NCBI GenBank assembly: GCA_024639415.1
Contig: JAHEIK010000049.1
Span: forward strand, 4,795 to 14,592
Direction of reading: 5' to 3'
DNA length: 9,798 nt
Origin: Planctomycetota bacterium
GTDB lineage: Bacteria; Planctomycetota; PLA2; JAEUHO01
The position numbers and the translations under genes are program-made. This document shows, one piece after another, positions 1 through 7,198 of the stretch (positions within the stretch are counted from its first letter, which is position 1; each line of letters opens with the position of its first letter). Under the pieces are notes generated by a model. It did not search any database. It saw nothing but the letters and a program-made list of their open reading frames with translations, and was not told the DNA's origin.

Positions 1-1
1 T

Positions 2-1396
2 ACGTGGGATGTCGCCATCCGTGGGAACAACGTCACCGGAGCAGGTCGCAACGGCATCGAGATCGACGCCAACGCGACCCAGGACGACTACACGCTGAAC
101 CTGGACATCCGCGACAACTCGGTGGTCTCCGCGACCGTCCTCGCCTACGACTTCGACCAGGCGGGCGGCAGCACGGTGAATCTCGAGCAGGGCGCCTCCG
201 CGTCCACGGCGGTGCCGACGGTTCTCGCGGACAATGGCAACGTGGGGGCGCCCGTCGTCGTGTCCGGCACCGTCAACGTCGTGGTCGACGCCGTGGACGA
301 CGACCGGATTCCCGCGACGCTGGGCGGTCGCGCGTGGGAGGACCTGAACATCAACGGCATCCAGGATCCGGCCGAGCCGGCACTCCCGCGCATTCCGTTC
401 GCCTTCACGGGCACGCTGAACATCGGCGGCACGGTCGGCTGGGCCACCGTGGGCGACCTCGCAGGCGCCTACCGCTTCCCGGCCGTCCTGCCCGGCAGTT
501 TCACGATCACGGTCACACCGCCGGCGAGCGCCACGCTGGTGCCGGCGAACCAGGGGGGGGATCCGACCCTGGACAGCGACTTCATCATCGACACGGCAAG
601 CGTGACGCTCGGCATCGACAACGACACCACGGACGCGGGCATCGACCTGGGCACCCCTCCTCAGGTCACGTGCCCGGGGGATCAGAGCGTGCCGTGCGCG
701 GGGCCTGCGGGAACGCCGGTCTCGCTCTCGTTCCCGGTCGTCGAGCCCACGGGCAAGGCGTTCACGGCCGTCGTCTCCGTGGACGGCACGGACGAGCTGA
801 CGGTCGCGGTGCCGGCGGGCCCTGCCCCCACGAGCATGGCGATTCTCTTCAACCATCCCTACGTCGGTGGTGGCGATCATCTCGTCGAGATCACGGTCAC
901 CAACAGCGCCGGGCTCACCGCGACCTGCGACCTCACGGTCACCGTGCAGGACAGCACACCGCCCGTGATCACGACGAGCCTGTTGCGGCCGCTGCTGTGG
1001 CCGGCGCGGAACGGCTTGCTGCCGATCGGCTTTGCCGCGGCGGCCACAGACGCCTGCGACGGCCCCGTCAGCGTCACCGTGGACGTGTTCAGCGACGAGG
1101 ACCACGGGGCCGCCCCCTTCGCGCCCGACGCGGTGGGCACGTCTCCCGCGAGCCTGCGCCTGCGCGTCCAGCGGGACTATCCCGGCGACGGCCGCGTGTA
1201 CCTGATCCGCGTCACCGCCACGGACGGAGCGGGTAGGACGACCGTGACCTGCCGCTCCGTGATCGTCCCCGTGATGCCCGTGGGCACGTGGATCCTGAAC
1301 GCGCGGGCACAAGCCCTGTCGGCCGAGATGGCGTGCGCCAGCGCCCCAAGCGCACCGCCGCTGCCCTACCTCCTGCACTCCTTCAGCACCCCGTAG
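2..1396 (+). CDS. Exported multidomain repeat protein, 5'-truncated (SdrD_B-like and HYR-like domains)
   Basis: The frame is open from the window edge to TAG at 1394-1396. It gives 464 visible residues, and the start and any signal peptide lie upstream. Visible residues about 5-45 look like parallel beta-helix rungs (IRGNNVTGAGRNGIEIDA). Residues about 105-217 match an SdrD_B-like domain: WEDLNINGIQDPAEP, then a PGSFTITVTPP strand, PANQGGDPTLDSD and a DAGIDLG end. Residues about 220-318 resemble an HYR/Ig-like domain, with CPGDQSVPC near its start and TVTNSAGLTATC near its end. Residues about 325-425 form a further Ig-like unit (LLWPARNGLLPI, then VSVTVDVFSDED, then VYLIRVTATDGAG) of a type often found at the end of such proteins. 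No LPXTG, PEP-CTERM or Por sorting tail is visible. These families are usually extracellular and structural or adhesive, so a surface or secreted role is inferred. No catalytic residues were recognised, and a functional link to the transporter is not evident. Confidence 0.8.
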   Translation, partial: TWDVAIRGNNVTGAGRNGIEIDANATQDDYTLNLDIRDNSVVSATVLAYDFDQAGGSTVNLEQGASASTAVPTVLADNGNVGAPVVVSGTVNVVVDAVDDDRIPATLGGRAWEDLNINGIQDPAEPALPRIPFAFTGTLNIGGTVGWATVGDLAGAYRFPAVLPGSFTITVTPPASATLVPANQGGDPTLDSDFIIDTASVTLGIDNDTTDAGIDLGTPPQVTCPGDQSVPCAGPAGTPVSLSFPVVEPTGKAFTAVVSVDGTDELTVAVPAGPAPTSMAILFNHPYVGGGDHLVEITVTNSAGLTATCDLTVTVQDSTPPVITTSLLRPLLWPARNGLLPIGFAAAATDACDGPVSVTVDVFSDEDHGAAPFAPDAVGTSPASLRLRVQRDYPGDGRVYLIRVTATDGAGRTTVTCRSVIVPVMPVGTWILNARAQALSAEMACASAPSAPPLPYLLHSFSTP

Positions 1397-1411
1397 CCGG
1401 GGGCACGCGCG

Positions 1412-1417
1412 TACAGT
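1412..1417 (+). promoter_or_regulatory. Possible -10 element (TACAGT) before the PDZ gene
   Basis: TACAGT lies 23 nt before the ATG at 1441, in the 44-nt gap after the upstream stop. No convincing TTGACA-like -35 box is seen at the usual spacing. It is proposed because similar A/T-containing hexamers stand before two other genes here in otherwise GC-rich gaps. No transcript data are available. Confidence 0.35.
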
Positions 1418-1440
1418 GGGTCGCCGCTCCGGAGGCCCCC

Positions 1441-2574
1441 ATGCGCAACTGCCTGCTCACGCTCGTCCTGCTCGGCCTCGTAGCTCCCGCCATGGCGGGT
1501 GAGGAGCCCGCGGGCAATGCGGTGGAGCAGGCCCTGCTCGCACCGCCCGCCACGGGACTCCTCGTGACGTTCGTGTCCGACGGCAGCCAGGCGCAGGCCA
1601 AGGGCATCCGGCCGGGTGACGTCATCGTTTCCTACGCTGGCAAGGCCGTCGCCACGGTCGAAGCTCTCGCGCAGGCGAAGGCGAAGGCGCAGGCGGAGGC
1701 CAAGGACGAGGCGGCTGAGATTCCGTGCACGCTGCAGCGCGGAGCCAAGCAGATCAAGGTCGCGTTCGCCGCCGGTCCCCTGGGCGTGACGCTCGCGCCC
1801 GTCGAGAAGGGCAAGCCGGCCAAGCCGCTGCCGCAGGCGACGATCAAGACCCTCGACCTGTCGAACTTGGCACAGAAGCCGCGCGAGGTCTGGTACCGCT
1901 TCACGCTCGACGGCAAGACGCAGCTGGGCTACGAGCACGGCGTGCTCAAGCGCGAGAAGGGTGTACTCACACTCCGCCACGAAGTCGGCTTCGACGGCGG
2001 CAAGCAGTGGGGCACCAACCATCAAGCCGTGGACCTACGGGTGCGCGTGACGGAGGGCGGCCTCACACCCCTGTCAACCCGCTACGAGAACCTGCTCAAC
2101 GGCTGGGTCGGCAAGGGCGCCCGCTCCGAGGTCAAGGGGGAGGCGCCCGCCTGGGCGGTGACGTGGCCCCCCATCGAGGGCAAACCGCAGACACGGCGGG
2201 TGGCGCTGCCGCAGGACCTGCCCATCATCCCGTCCTATCTCGTCTCGGCCGTTGTGGAACACCTCCCGCGAGAGAAGGGCGCGTGCCTGCACTACCGCCC
2301 GCTGAACGAAGGCATGGGCACGGTCGGGCTCGCGTCGGCGCTCTTCGTCGCCGCCGAGGAGGAGATCGAGCACGAGGGCAAGCGCGTCCCGACCTGGCGC
2401 GTCGAGCTGCGTGAGCTGGGCGGCGCGACCACCTCCACCTGGTGGATCGACGGCGCGGGACGGACGCTGCGCATCGATTACGGCGGCGCACGGGCGCTGC
2501 GCAGCACGAAAGCAGCCGTGCTTGCAGGCCTCCCCAAGGGCATCCGGCCGAAGGGCACCGCCCCGGTCCGCTGA
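1441..2574 (+). CDS. Exported PDZ-domain protein with unrecognised C-terminal domain
   Basis: The product has 377 residues. ATG at 1441 is chosen over upstream in-frame starts because GGAGG at 1431-1435 sits 5 nt before it. The protein then opens with a clean Sec signal peptide: MRNC, a hydrophobic core LLTLVLLGLVAPAMA, and a likely cut after AMA at residue 19. Residues about 38-120 form one PDZ domain, with GLLVTFVSDGSQAQAKGIRPGDVIVSYAGK split as a GLLV strand, the GIRPGDVI loop and a closing GPLGVTL strand. An Ala/Lys/Glu-rich stretch at residues 77-93 lengthens the PDZ helix. Residues about 147-360 look like a beta-rich domain with repeated G-x-T-x-x-x-Y and W-I-D-G-A-G-R strands. I do not recognise a named family for it. 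No protease triad is seen, so it is not an HtrA or C-terminal processing protease. PDZ domains bind peptide termini, so a periplasmic or envelope binding role is inferred. Another 124 nt separate it from the transporter operon. Confidence 0.85.
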   Translation: MRNCLLTLVLLGLVAPAMAGEEPAGNAVEQALLAPPATGLLVTFVSDGSQAQAKGIRPGDVIVSYAGKAVATVEALAQAKAKAQAEAKDEAAEIPCTLQRGAKQIKVAFAAGPLGVTLAPVEKGKPAKPLPQATIKTLDLSNLAQKPREVWYRFTLDGKTQLGYEHGVLKREKGVLTLRHEVGFDGGKQWGTNHQAVDLRVRVTEGGLTPLSTRYENLLNGWVGKGARSEVKGEAPAWAVTWPPIEGKPQTRRVALPQDLPIIPSYLVSAVVEHLPREKGACLHYRPLNEGMGTVGLASALFVAAEEEIEHEGKRVPTWRVELRELGGATTSTWWIDGAGRTLRIDYGGARALRSTKAAVLAGLPKGIRPKGTAPVR

Positions 2575-2634
2575 CCACCCCGCTTTCGGCGGCCGAGCGC
2601 CCCGGCAAGCGGGCGCCGCGCCGATGGAGGCGGC

Positions 2635-2640
2635 TACAAT
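2635..2640 (+). promoter_or_regulatory. Likely -10 element (TACAAT) for the transporter operon
   Basis: TACAAT stands alone in a very GC-rich 124-nt gap, 58 nt before the ATG at 2699. It differs from TATAAT at one base. The region 17 nt upstream is GC-rich with no recognisable -35 box, so recognition could rely on the -10 alone or on an activator. It is the best candidate promoter for the five transporter genes. No operator palindrome was seen beside it. Confidence 0.5.
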
Positions 2641-2698
2641 CCGCTCGCCGCGGGCCGGCCGCCATCTGCGCCGTCCCGGCCCGGCACGGGAGGGACCG

Positions 2699-4627
2699 AT
2701 GAGCAGCGGAACCGGGATCGCAAGGACGCAGCGGACGTTCGGACAGGCCACGCCCCTCGTGGTGCTCGGCCTCCTCGCCTTGGCGCTCTGCGCCGGCTGT
2801 GGCGGCGACAAGGGCGCGGACATCAGCGTCACGGCCATCGAGGGCTACAAGGTCGACTTCCCCGACCCCGTCCCGTTCAACGCCGACGAGTGGACCACCG
2901 CCACGGACTACCCGCTCATCGGGGATCCCAAGGCCAAGCGCGACCTGCAGGATCGCCCGTACATCGAGGTCTGGGCGACCTTCGTGCCGACGCTGCGGAC
3001 GGATGGCCCGAACTCGAACCTCGTCACGATCAGCACCGTACACAGCTTGATGTACGAGTCCCTGATCGGCGTCCACCCGGAAACGACGGAGTACATCCCC
3101 TCGCTCGCCAGCCACTGGAAGATCGAGAACAATCCGGACGGCAAGACGCAGACGTTCTGGTTCCGCCTCGACGAGAGGGCGCGCTTCGCCGACGGCTCCG
3201 AAGTCACTGCCGACGACGTCCAGGCGACGTGGTGGCATATGACCCAGGAGGACCGCAAGGATCCGAGCAACGTCCTCGTCTACGGGGAGGGCTACGAAGA
3301 GCCCCAGATCGTCGACAAGTACACCGTCAAGGTGAAGACGAAGAAGATGAACTGGCGCCAGTTCCTCTACTTCGGCGGCATGCTCATCCGCCCGGCCAAG
3401 TACCTGCGGATTCCGGGGAAGAAGTACCTCGAGGAATACAACTGGAAGTTCATGCCGGGCACGGGCCCGTACCACCTGGCCGCGTCGAAGGACCTGAAGA
3501 AGGGCACCTCGCTGACCCTCACGCGCCGTGACGACTGGTGGGCCGAGAACGAGGGCTGGGGCAAGCACACCTACAACTTCGGCAAGATCCAGTTCCAGAT
3601 CGTGCGCGACCGTGAGCTGCAGTACGAGAAGTTCAAGAACGGCGAACTGGACTGGTTCCGCGTGAGCCGCGCGCAGCGCTGGGTCCAGGACGTGCCGAAG
3701 GAAGATATCGTCCAGAAGGGCTGGGTGCAGAAGCGCAAGATCTACAACGAGTCGCCGGAAGGCTACCAAGGCATCGCGTTCAACATGCGCAAGCCCCCGT
3801 TCAACGACAGGAACGTGCGCCTCGCCTTCGCCCACCTCTTCAATCGTGAGAAGCTCTTCGAGAAGCTCTTCTTCAACGAGTACCAGTACATCGACTCGTA
3901 CTTCCCGGGCCGCGACTGGGGCGATCCCGAGGCCAACGAGACAATCCGCTTCGACCCCGACCGCGCCGAGGAACTGCTGGCCAAGGCCGGCTACACCAAG
4001 CGCGACGAAGAGGGTTACCTGCTTGGCAACGACGGCAACCGCTTCGAGGTGACGATGCGCTACGGGGCCCAGGGCTGGGAGCGCATCTGGCTAGTCCTCA
4101 AGGAGGACTACGAGAACGCGGGCATCAAGTTCAACCTGGAGCTGATGGACGGATCGACGCTGCTGAAGAAGATCTCGCAGCGCCAGTTCGGCATCCACTT
4201 CCAGTCCTGGGGTGCGCTGCTCTTCCCGAACCCCGAGACCTCATGGCGCTCCGACCTTGCGCTCAAGGACAACAACAACAACATCTGCGGCTTCCAGAAC
4301 GAGAAGGTCGACGCGCTGCTGAAGACGTACGACGTCACCTTCGAGCGCGAGGCGCAGAAGGAGATCATGCGCGAGGTCGACCGCCTGGTGTTCGCGGAGA
4401 TCCCCTACGCACTCGGCTGGTACGCCGGGCACCAGCGGATCCTCTACTGGGACCGCTTCGGGCACCCGGACAGCTACTTCACACGCATCGGGCAGGTTCC
4501 GGAACGTGACGCCATGCTGCTGTGGTGGTGGGACGCCGAGAAGACCGAGGCCCTCGAGAAGGCACGGGCGGACAACAAGCCCTTGCCGTTGGGGGAAGAG
4601 GTCGTCAGGCCCTGGGCCAAGAAGTAG
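2699..4627 (+). CDS. yejA: Peptide ABC transporter substrate-binding lipoprotein, YejA-like (SBP family 5)
   Basis: This 642-residue solute receptor should capture an oligopeptide-type ligand and deliver it to the permeases encoded just downstream. ATG at 2699 follows GGGAGGG (2688-2694) by 4 nt. Residues 18-33 are a hydrophobic signal core ending in LCAGC, and Cys34 is the probable lipidated residue. This implies anchoring to the inner membrane rather than the free periplasmic form of E. coli YejA. Family 5 landmarks are YIPSLASHW (133-140), the helix-strand block RARFADGSEVTADDV (160-174), GTGPYHL (254-260) and FNMRKPPFNDRNVRLAFAHL (361-380). YejA-like features include SYFPGRDW (400-407), a Tyr-Asn-Phe-x-x-Ile segment near 292-297, and a Trp-rich C-terminus, LLWWWDAEK (607-615). 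E. coli YejA has 604 residues, so the length is close. The assignment rests on motifs and on the permease neighbours. The exact ligand cannot be read from sequence. Confidence 0.88.
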   Translation: MSSGTGIARTQRTFGQATPLVVLGLLALALCAGCGGDKGADISVTAIEGYKVDFPDPVPFNADEWTTATDYPLIGDPKAKRDLQDRPYIEVWATFVPTLRTDGPNSNLVTISTVHSLMYESLIGVHPETTEYIPSLASHWKIENNPDGKTQTFWFRLDERARFADGSEVTADDVQATWWHMTQEDRKDPSNVLVYGEGYEEPQIVDKYTVKVKTKKMNWRQFLYFGGMLIRPAKYLRIPGKKYLEEYNWKFMPGTGPYHLAASKDLKKGTSLTLTRRDDWWAENEGWGKHTYNFGKIQFQIVRDRELQYEKFKNGELDWFRVSRAQRWVQDVPKEDIVQKGWVQKRKIYNESPEGYQGIAFNMRKPPFNDRNVRLAFAHLFNREKLFEKLFFNEYQYIDSYFPGRDWGDPEANETIRFDPDRAEELLAKAGYTKRDEEGYLLGNDGNRFEVTMRYGAQGWERIWLVLKEDYENAGIKFNLELMDGSTLLKKISQRQFGIHFQSWGALLFPNPETSWRSDLALKDNNNNICGFQNEKVDALLKTYDVTFEREAQKEIMREVDRLVFAEIPYALGWYAGHQRILYWDRFGHPDSYFTRIGQVPERDAMLLWWWDAEKTEALEKARADNKPLPLGEEVVRPWAKK

Positions 4628-4668
4628 CGGGCGCGAACATAAGCCCTAGGGACCAGCCGCCCGGCCTG

Positions 4669-4674
4669 TAGGAT
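4669..4674 (+). promoter_or_regulatory. Possible internal -10 element (TAGGAT) before yejB
   Basis: TAGGAT lies in the 74-nt gap between the receptor and the first permease, 27 nt before the GTG at 4702. No -35 box is apparent. If active, it would let the permease and ATPase genes be transcribed apart from the receptor. The same gap holds the short palindrome CCCTAGGG (4644-4651) but no GC hairpin with a T-run, so the operon is not visibly terminated here. Confidence 0.3.
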
Positions 4675-4686
4675 GCCGCGCGGCCA

Positions 4687-4692
4687 GAGGAG
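4687..4692 (+). promoter_or_regulatory. Ribosome binding site deciding the GTG start of yejB
   Basis: GAGGAG is followed by a 9-nt spacer to GTG at 4702 but by 18 nt to the alternative ATG at 4711. Normal spacing favours GTG. This adds only Met-His-Gly before the MTSYFIRR sequence that resembles family N-termini. Confidence 0.6.
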
Positions 4693-4701
4693 ATCCGATC
4701 C

Positions 4702-5781
4702 GTGCACGGGATGACCAGCTACTTCATCCGGCGCCTGCTCCTCGTCCCGATCACGTTCATCTGCATCACGCTCCTGGTCTACACCGTGATCCGGCTGGCC
4801 CCCGGCGGTCCGATCGAGCAGGCCAAGCTGCAGATGCAGCAAGCGCGCGCCTCAGAGGGCGGCGGCGGGGCCGGCTCAGCCGACTTGGCGCTCCCCCAAG
4901 AGGCGATCGACCAGCTCAAGCGCTACTACAAGCTCGACAAGTCGATTCCCGTGGGCTACCTGATCTGGCTCGGCCTGTATCCGGACGAGGACAAGGGCGG
5001 CTTCAGCGGCATCATCCAGGGTGACTTCGGGACGTCCTATCGCTTCTCGGATCCCGTGCTGGACACGATCATCTCGAAGTTCCCGATCTCGATCTACTTC
5101 GGACTGATCGGCTACCTGCTGACGTGGATCATCTGCATCCCGCTCGGCATCAAGAAGGCGCTGAAGCATCGCTCCCTCTTCGACACGGGCTCCTCCATGG
5201 TCGTGTTCATGGGCTACTCGGTGCCGGGCTTCGTCGCGGCGCTGATCCTGATGATGCTCTTCGCCACCGATCTCGTCTGGAAGATCTTCCCCCTGGGAGG
5301 CTTCCGCTCCGAGAACTGGGACGACATGTGGGCCGCCGGTGAGTACTGGTGGTGCATCAAGGATCAGGTTCACCACACGGTCATCCCGATCATCGGCTAC
5401 GTCATGGGCGGCTTTGCCACGATGACGATCCTGATGAAGAACTCGCTGCTCGACAACCTGGGCGCCGACTACGTGCGAACCGCCTTCGCCAAGGGTCTGA
5501 CCGAGCGGCGCGTGATCTACGTCCACGCGCTGCGCAACTCGCTCATCCCGCTCTGCGTGGGCATCGGGCACGCCATCGGCCTGATGCTGGCCGGGTCCTT
5601 CCTCATCGAGAAGACGTGCAACATTCCGGGCATGGGCCTCCTGGGCTACATGTCCCTCGTCGGACGTGACTACCCCGTGCTGATGGGCATCGTGGTCATC
5701 GCGGTGTCGCTCAGGCTCGTGGGCAACATCCTGTCCGACATCATCCTGGCCATCGTCGACCCACGGGTCCGGTTCAGTTAG
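4702..5781 (+). CDS. yejB: Peptide ABC transporter permease, YejB-like
   Basis: A 359-residue inner-membrane permease, close to the 364 residues of E. coli YejB. It begins with the family pattern SYFIRRLLLVPITF and a first membrane helix, then APGGP (33-37), the hallmark just after that helix. The extracytoplasmic loop has a Gly-rich stretch (52-58) and GDFGTSYRFSDPV (107-119). The core membrane helices run from about residue 128 to the C-terminus, with IPLGIKKAL (146-154), MGYSVPGF (170-177), FPLGGFRSENWD (196-207) and GGFATMTILMKNSLLD (236-251). These segments match E. coli YejB better than a generic OppB or DppB. The EAA loop that docks an ATPase is at 257-281 (YVRTAFAKGL, then HALRNSLIP), followed by GLLGY and GRDYPV near 312-326. 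The start is GTG at 4702, set by its ribosome binding site. It pairs with the YejE-like permease 15 nt downstream to form the channel. Confidence 0.92.
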   Translation: MHGMTSYFIRRLLLVPITFICITLLVYTVIRLAPGGPIEQAKLQMQQARASEGGGGAGSADLALPQEAIDQLKRYYKLDKSIPVGYLIWLGLYPDEDKGGFSGIIQGDFGTSYRFSDPVLDTIISKFPISIYFGLIGYLLTWIICIPLGIKKALKHRSLFDTGSSMVVFMGYSVPGFVAALILMMLFATDLVWKIFPLGGFRSENWDDMWAAGEYWWCIKDQVHHTVIPIIGYVMGGFATMTILMKNSLLDNLGADYVRTAFAKGLTERRVIYVHALRNSLIPLCVGIGHAIGLMLAGSFLIEKTCNIPGMGLLGYMSLVGRDYPVLMGIVVIAVSLRLVGNILSDIILAIVDPRVRFS

Positions 5782-5793
5782 GAGCACCAGAGG
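5781..5793 (+). promoter_or_regulatory. Ribosome binding region for the TTG start of yejE
   Basis: GGAG at 5781-5784 uses the last base of the yejB stop codon, and AGAGG lies at 5789-5793. TTG at 5797 is 12 nt and 3 nt from these respectively, so neither spacing is ideal. This is the only purine-rich site near the upstream end of the open frame. A TAG at 5779-5781 in the same frame prevents any earlier start. Confidence 0.45.
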
Positions 5794-5796
5794 CGC

Positions 5797-7191
5797 TTGG
5801 ACTTCCTCTTCACCCTCCTCCAGGTCGCGGTCGTCCTGTTCCTGGGCTACCTCCTTGCGCACAAGGTGTTCCCCAAGATCGTCGTGCGCGTGGGGCGATT
5901 GCTGGGCTTCCGCATGCGCGCGACGCCCATCACGCAGAAGCGCCTGCGTCGCTTCAAGCAGATCCGGCGCGGCTACTGGTCCTTCGTGGCGATCACCACG
6001 CTGTTCGCCACCTCCCTCTTCCTCGAGATGCTCGTCAACCACCGCGCGCTCGCCATCTACTACAACGGCAAGCTCGCCTTCCCGGCCATCGCCGAGTGGA
6101 TGGACGATGTCGTCGTCTTCCTGAAGATCACGCCCTTCAACAAGAAGAGCGACTTCGGGCAGATCGGCGAGAGCGAGGTCGACTACGGCCTCTTCGAGAA
6201 GTACAGCGAGGACCCCAGCGTCCTGCGCAAGGAAGTCGAAGCCAAGAAGGCGGAGCTCGCCACGGAGCGCTCTGCCCACGAAGCGAACCCGCCGGGCGCC
6301 GACGCCAAGAACTTCGAGAAGCGCAAGTGGGAACGCGAGGGCAGGCGTCTCGACAAACACGACGCGCAGGTCAAGCAGATGGAGGCCAACCTCGAGGTTT
6401 TCGAGGCCGGTAGTGCATGGTGCATCATGCCGATCTACCCGCACTCGCCCCAGAGCCTGCGTCACGAGATCCAGGACCCGCCACCGAACCATCCGAGCAC
6501 GAGCCGCGGGATCCCCGCCGGCACGGACGTCTCCGGGCGCGACCTCGTCCCGCTCATGCTCTACGGCTTCCGCCTGTCCATCCTTTTCGCGATCGCCGTC
6601 GCCTTCGTCGGCTATGCCATCGGCGTCGTCATCGGCGGCATGCAGGGCTACTACGGCGGCTGGGTGGACATCCTCTCCCAGCGCTTCGTGGAGATCTGGG
6701 GCTCGATCCCGTTCCTGTTCGTGATCATGATCCTCGCGTCGCTGATCCAACCAACGTTCGCGATGCTGGTCGTCATGCTCATCGTGCTGCGCAGCTGGCT
6801 GGGCATCACGTACTACGTGCGCGGCGAGTTCTACCGGGAGAAGTCCAAGGACTACGTCCAGGCCGCGGTCGGCGCCGGCGTCTCCGACTGGAAGATCATC
6901 ACGAAGCACATCCTGCCCAACGCGCTGGTGCCTGTGGTGACGTTCGCGCCGTTCGGCATCGTGGCCTACATCTCGACGCTGGTCTCGCTCGACTACCTCG
7001 GCTTCGGTCTGCCGCCGGGCACGCCGAGCTGGGGCGCCCTGCTGCGTCAGGGTCTCGAGAACGTGAAGTTCTACCCGCACCTCCTGGTCGTCCCGACGCT
7101 GGCCATGGCCGCGACGCTCTACTGCGTCGTCATGATCGGCGAAGCGGTCCGGGAAGCGTTCGACCCCAAGGTCTTCTCGAGGTTGAGGTGA
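5797..7191 (+). CDS. yejE: Peptide ABC transporter permease, YejE-like, with N-terminal extension and coiled-coil insertion
   Basis: A 464-residue inner-membrane permease, against 341 in E. coli YejE. Residues about 4-21 form an extra membrane helix absent from E. coli YejE. The family-like part starts at TPITQKRLRRFKQIRRGYWSF (43-63), which lines up with the first residues of E. coli YejE. A second helix follows (61-80), then IYYNGKLAFP (87-96) and SDFGQIGESEVDY (118-130), both with YejE counterparts. Residues about 133-205 are a Lys/Glu/Arg/Ala-rich insertion, probably a helical hairpin. The family pattern then resumes: GTDVSGRD (242-249), GYYGGWVD (284-291), the EAA loop at 353-377 (YVQAAVGAGVSD, then HILPNAL), LDYLGFGLPPGTPSWG (398-412) and GEAVREAFDP (448-457). 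TTG at 5797 is taken as start because 37 of the 39 codons before the internal ATG at 5914 end in G or C, as expected for real coding sequence here. ATG 5914 is the alternative. The gene ends 7 nt before the ATPase gene. Confidence 0.88.
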   Translation: MDFLFTLLQVAVVLFLGYLLAHKVFPKIVVRVGRLLGFRMRATPITQKRLRRFKQIRRGYWSFVAITTLFATSLFLEMLVNHRALAIYYNGKLAFPAIAEWMDDVVVFLKITPFNKKSDFGQIGESEVDYGLFEKYSEDPSVLRKEVEAKKAELATERSAHEANPPGADAKNFEKRKWEREGRRLDKHDAQVKQMEANLEVFEAGSAWCIMPIYPHSPQSLRHEIQDPPPNHPSTSRGIPAGTDVSGRDLVPLMLYGFRLSILFAIAVAFVGYAIGVVIGGMQGYYGGWVDILSQRFVEIWGSIPFLFVIMILASLIQPTFAMLVVMLIVLRSWLGITYYVRGEFYREKSKDYVQAAVGAGVSDWKIITKHILPNALVPVVTFAPFGIVAYISTLVSLDYLGFGLPPGTPSWGALLRQGLENVKFYPHLLVVPTLAMAATLYCVVMIGEAVREAFDPKVFSRLR

Positions 7192-7198
7192 CGGACGC

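Noticed and set aside
4..1236. Alternative + strand frame over the surface protein
   Set aside because: The product is Arg/Gly/His-rich and lacks domains. The overlapping frame shows clear SdrD_B-like and HYR-like motifs.
1288..1440. Longer in-frame start for the PDZ protein
   Set aside because: It would overlap the upstream gene and bury the signal peptide. GGAGG lies correctly before ATG 1441.
2411..2698. Longer in-frame start for the receptor
   Set aside because: The extension re-reads the PDZ gene and would place the lipoprotein signal about 96 residues inside. A good ribosome binding site precedes ATG 2699.
2225..3835. Minus-strand open frame of 536 codons across the PDZ and receptor genes
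   Set aside because: Antisense shadow again. The product is Arg/Leu/Val-rich without motifs and crosses two real genes and their gap.
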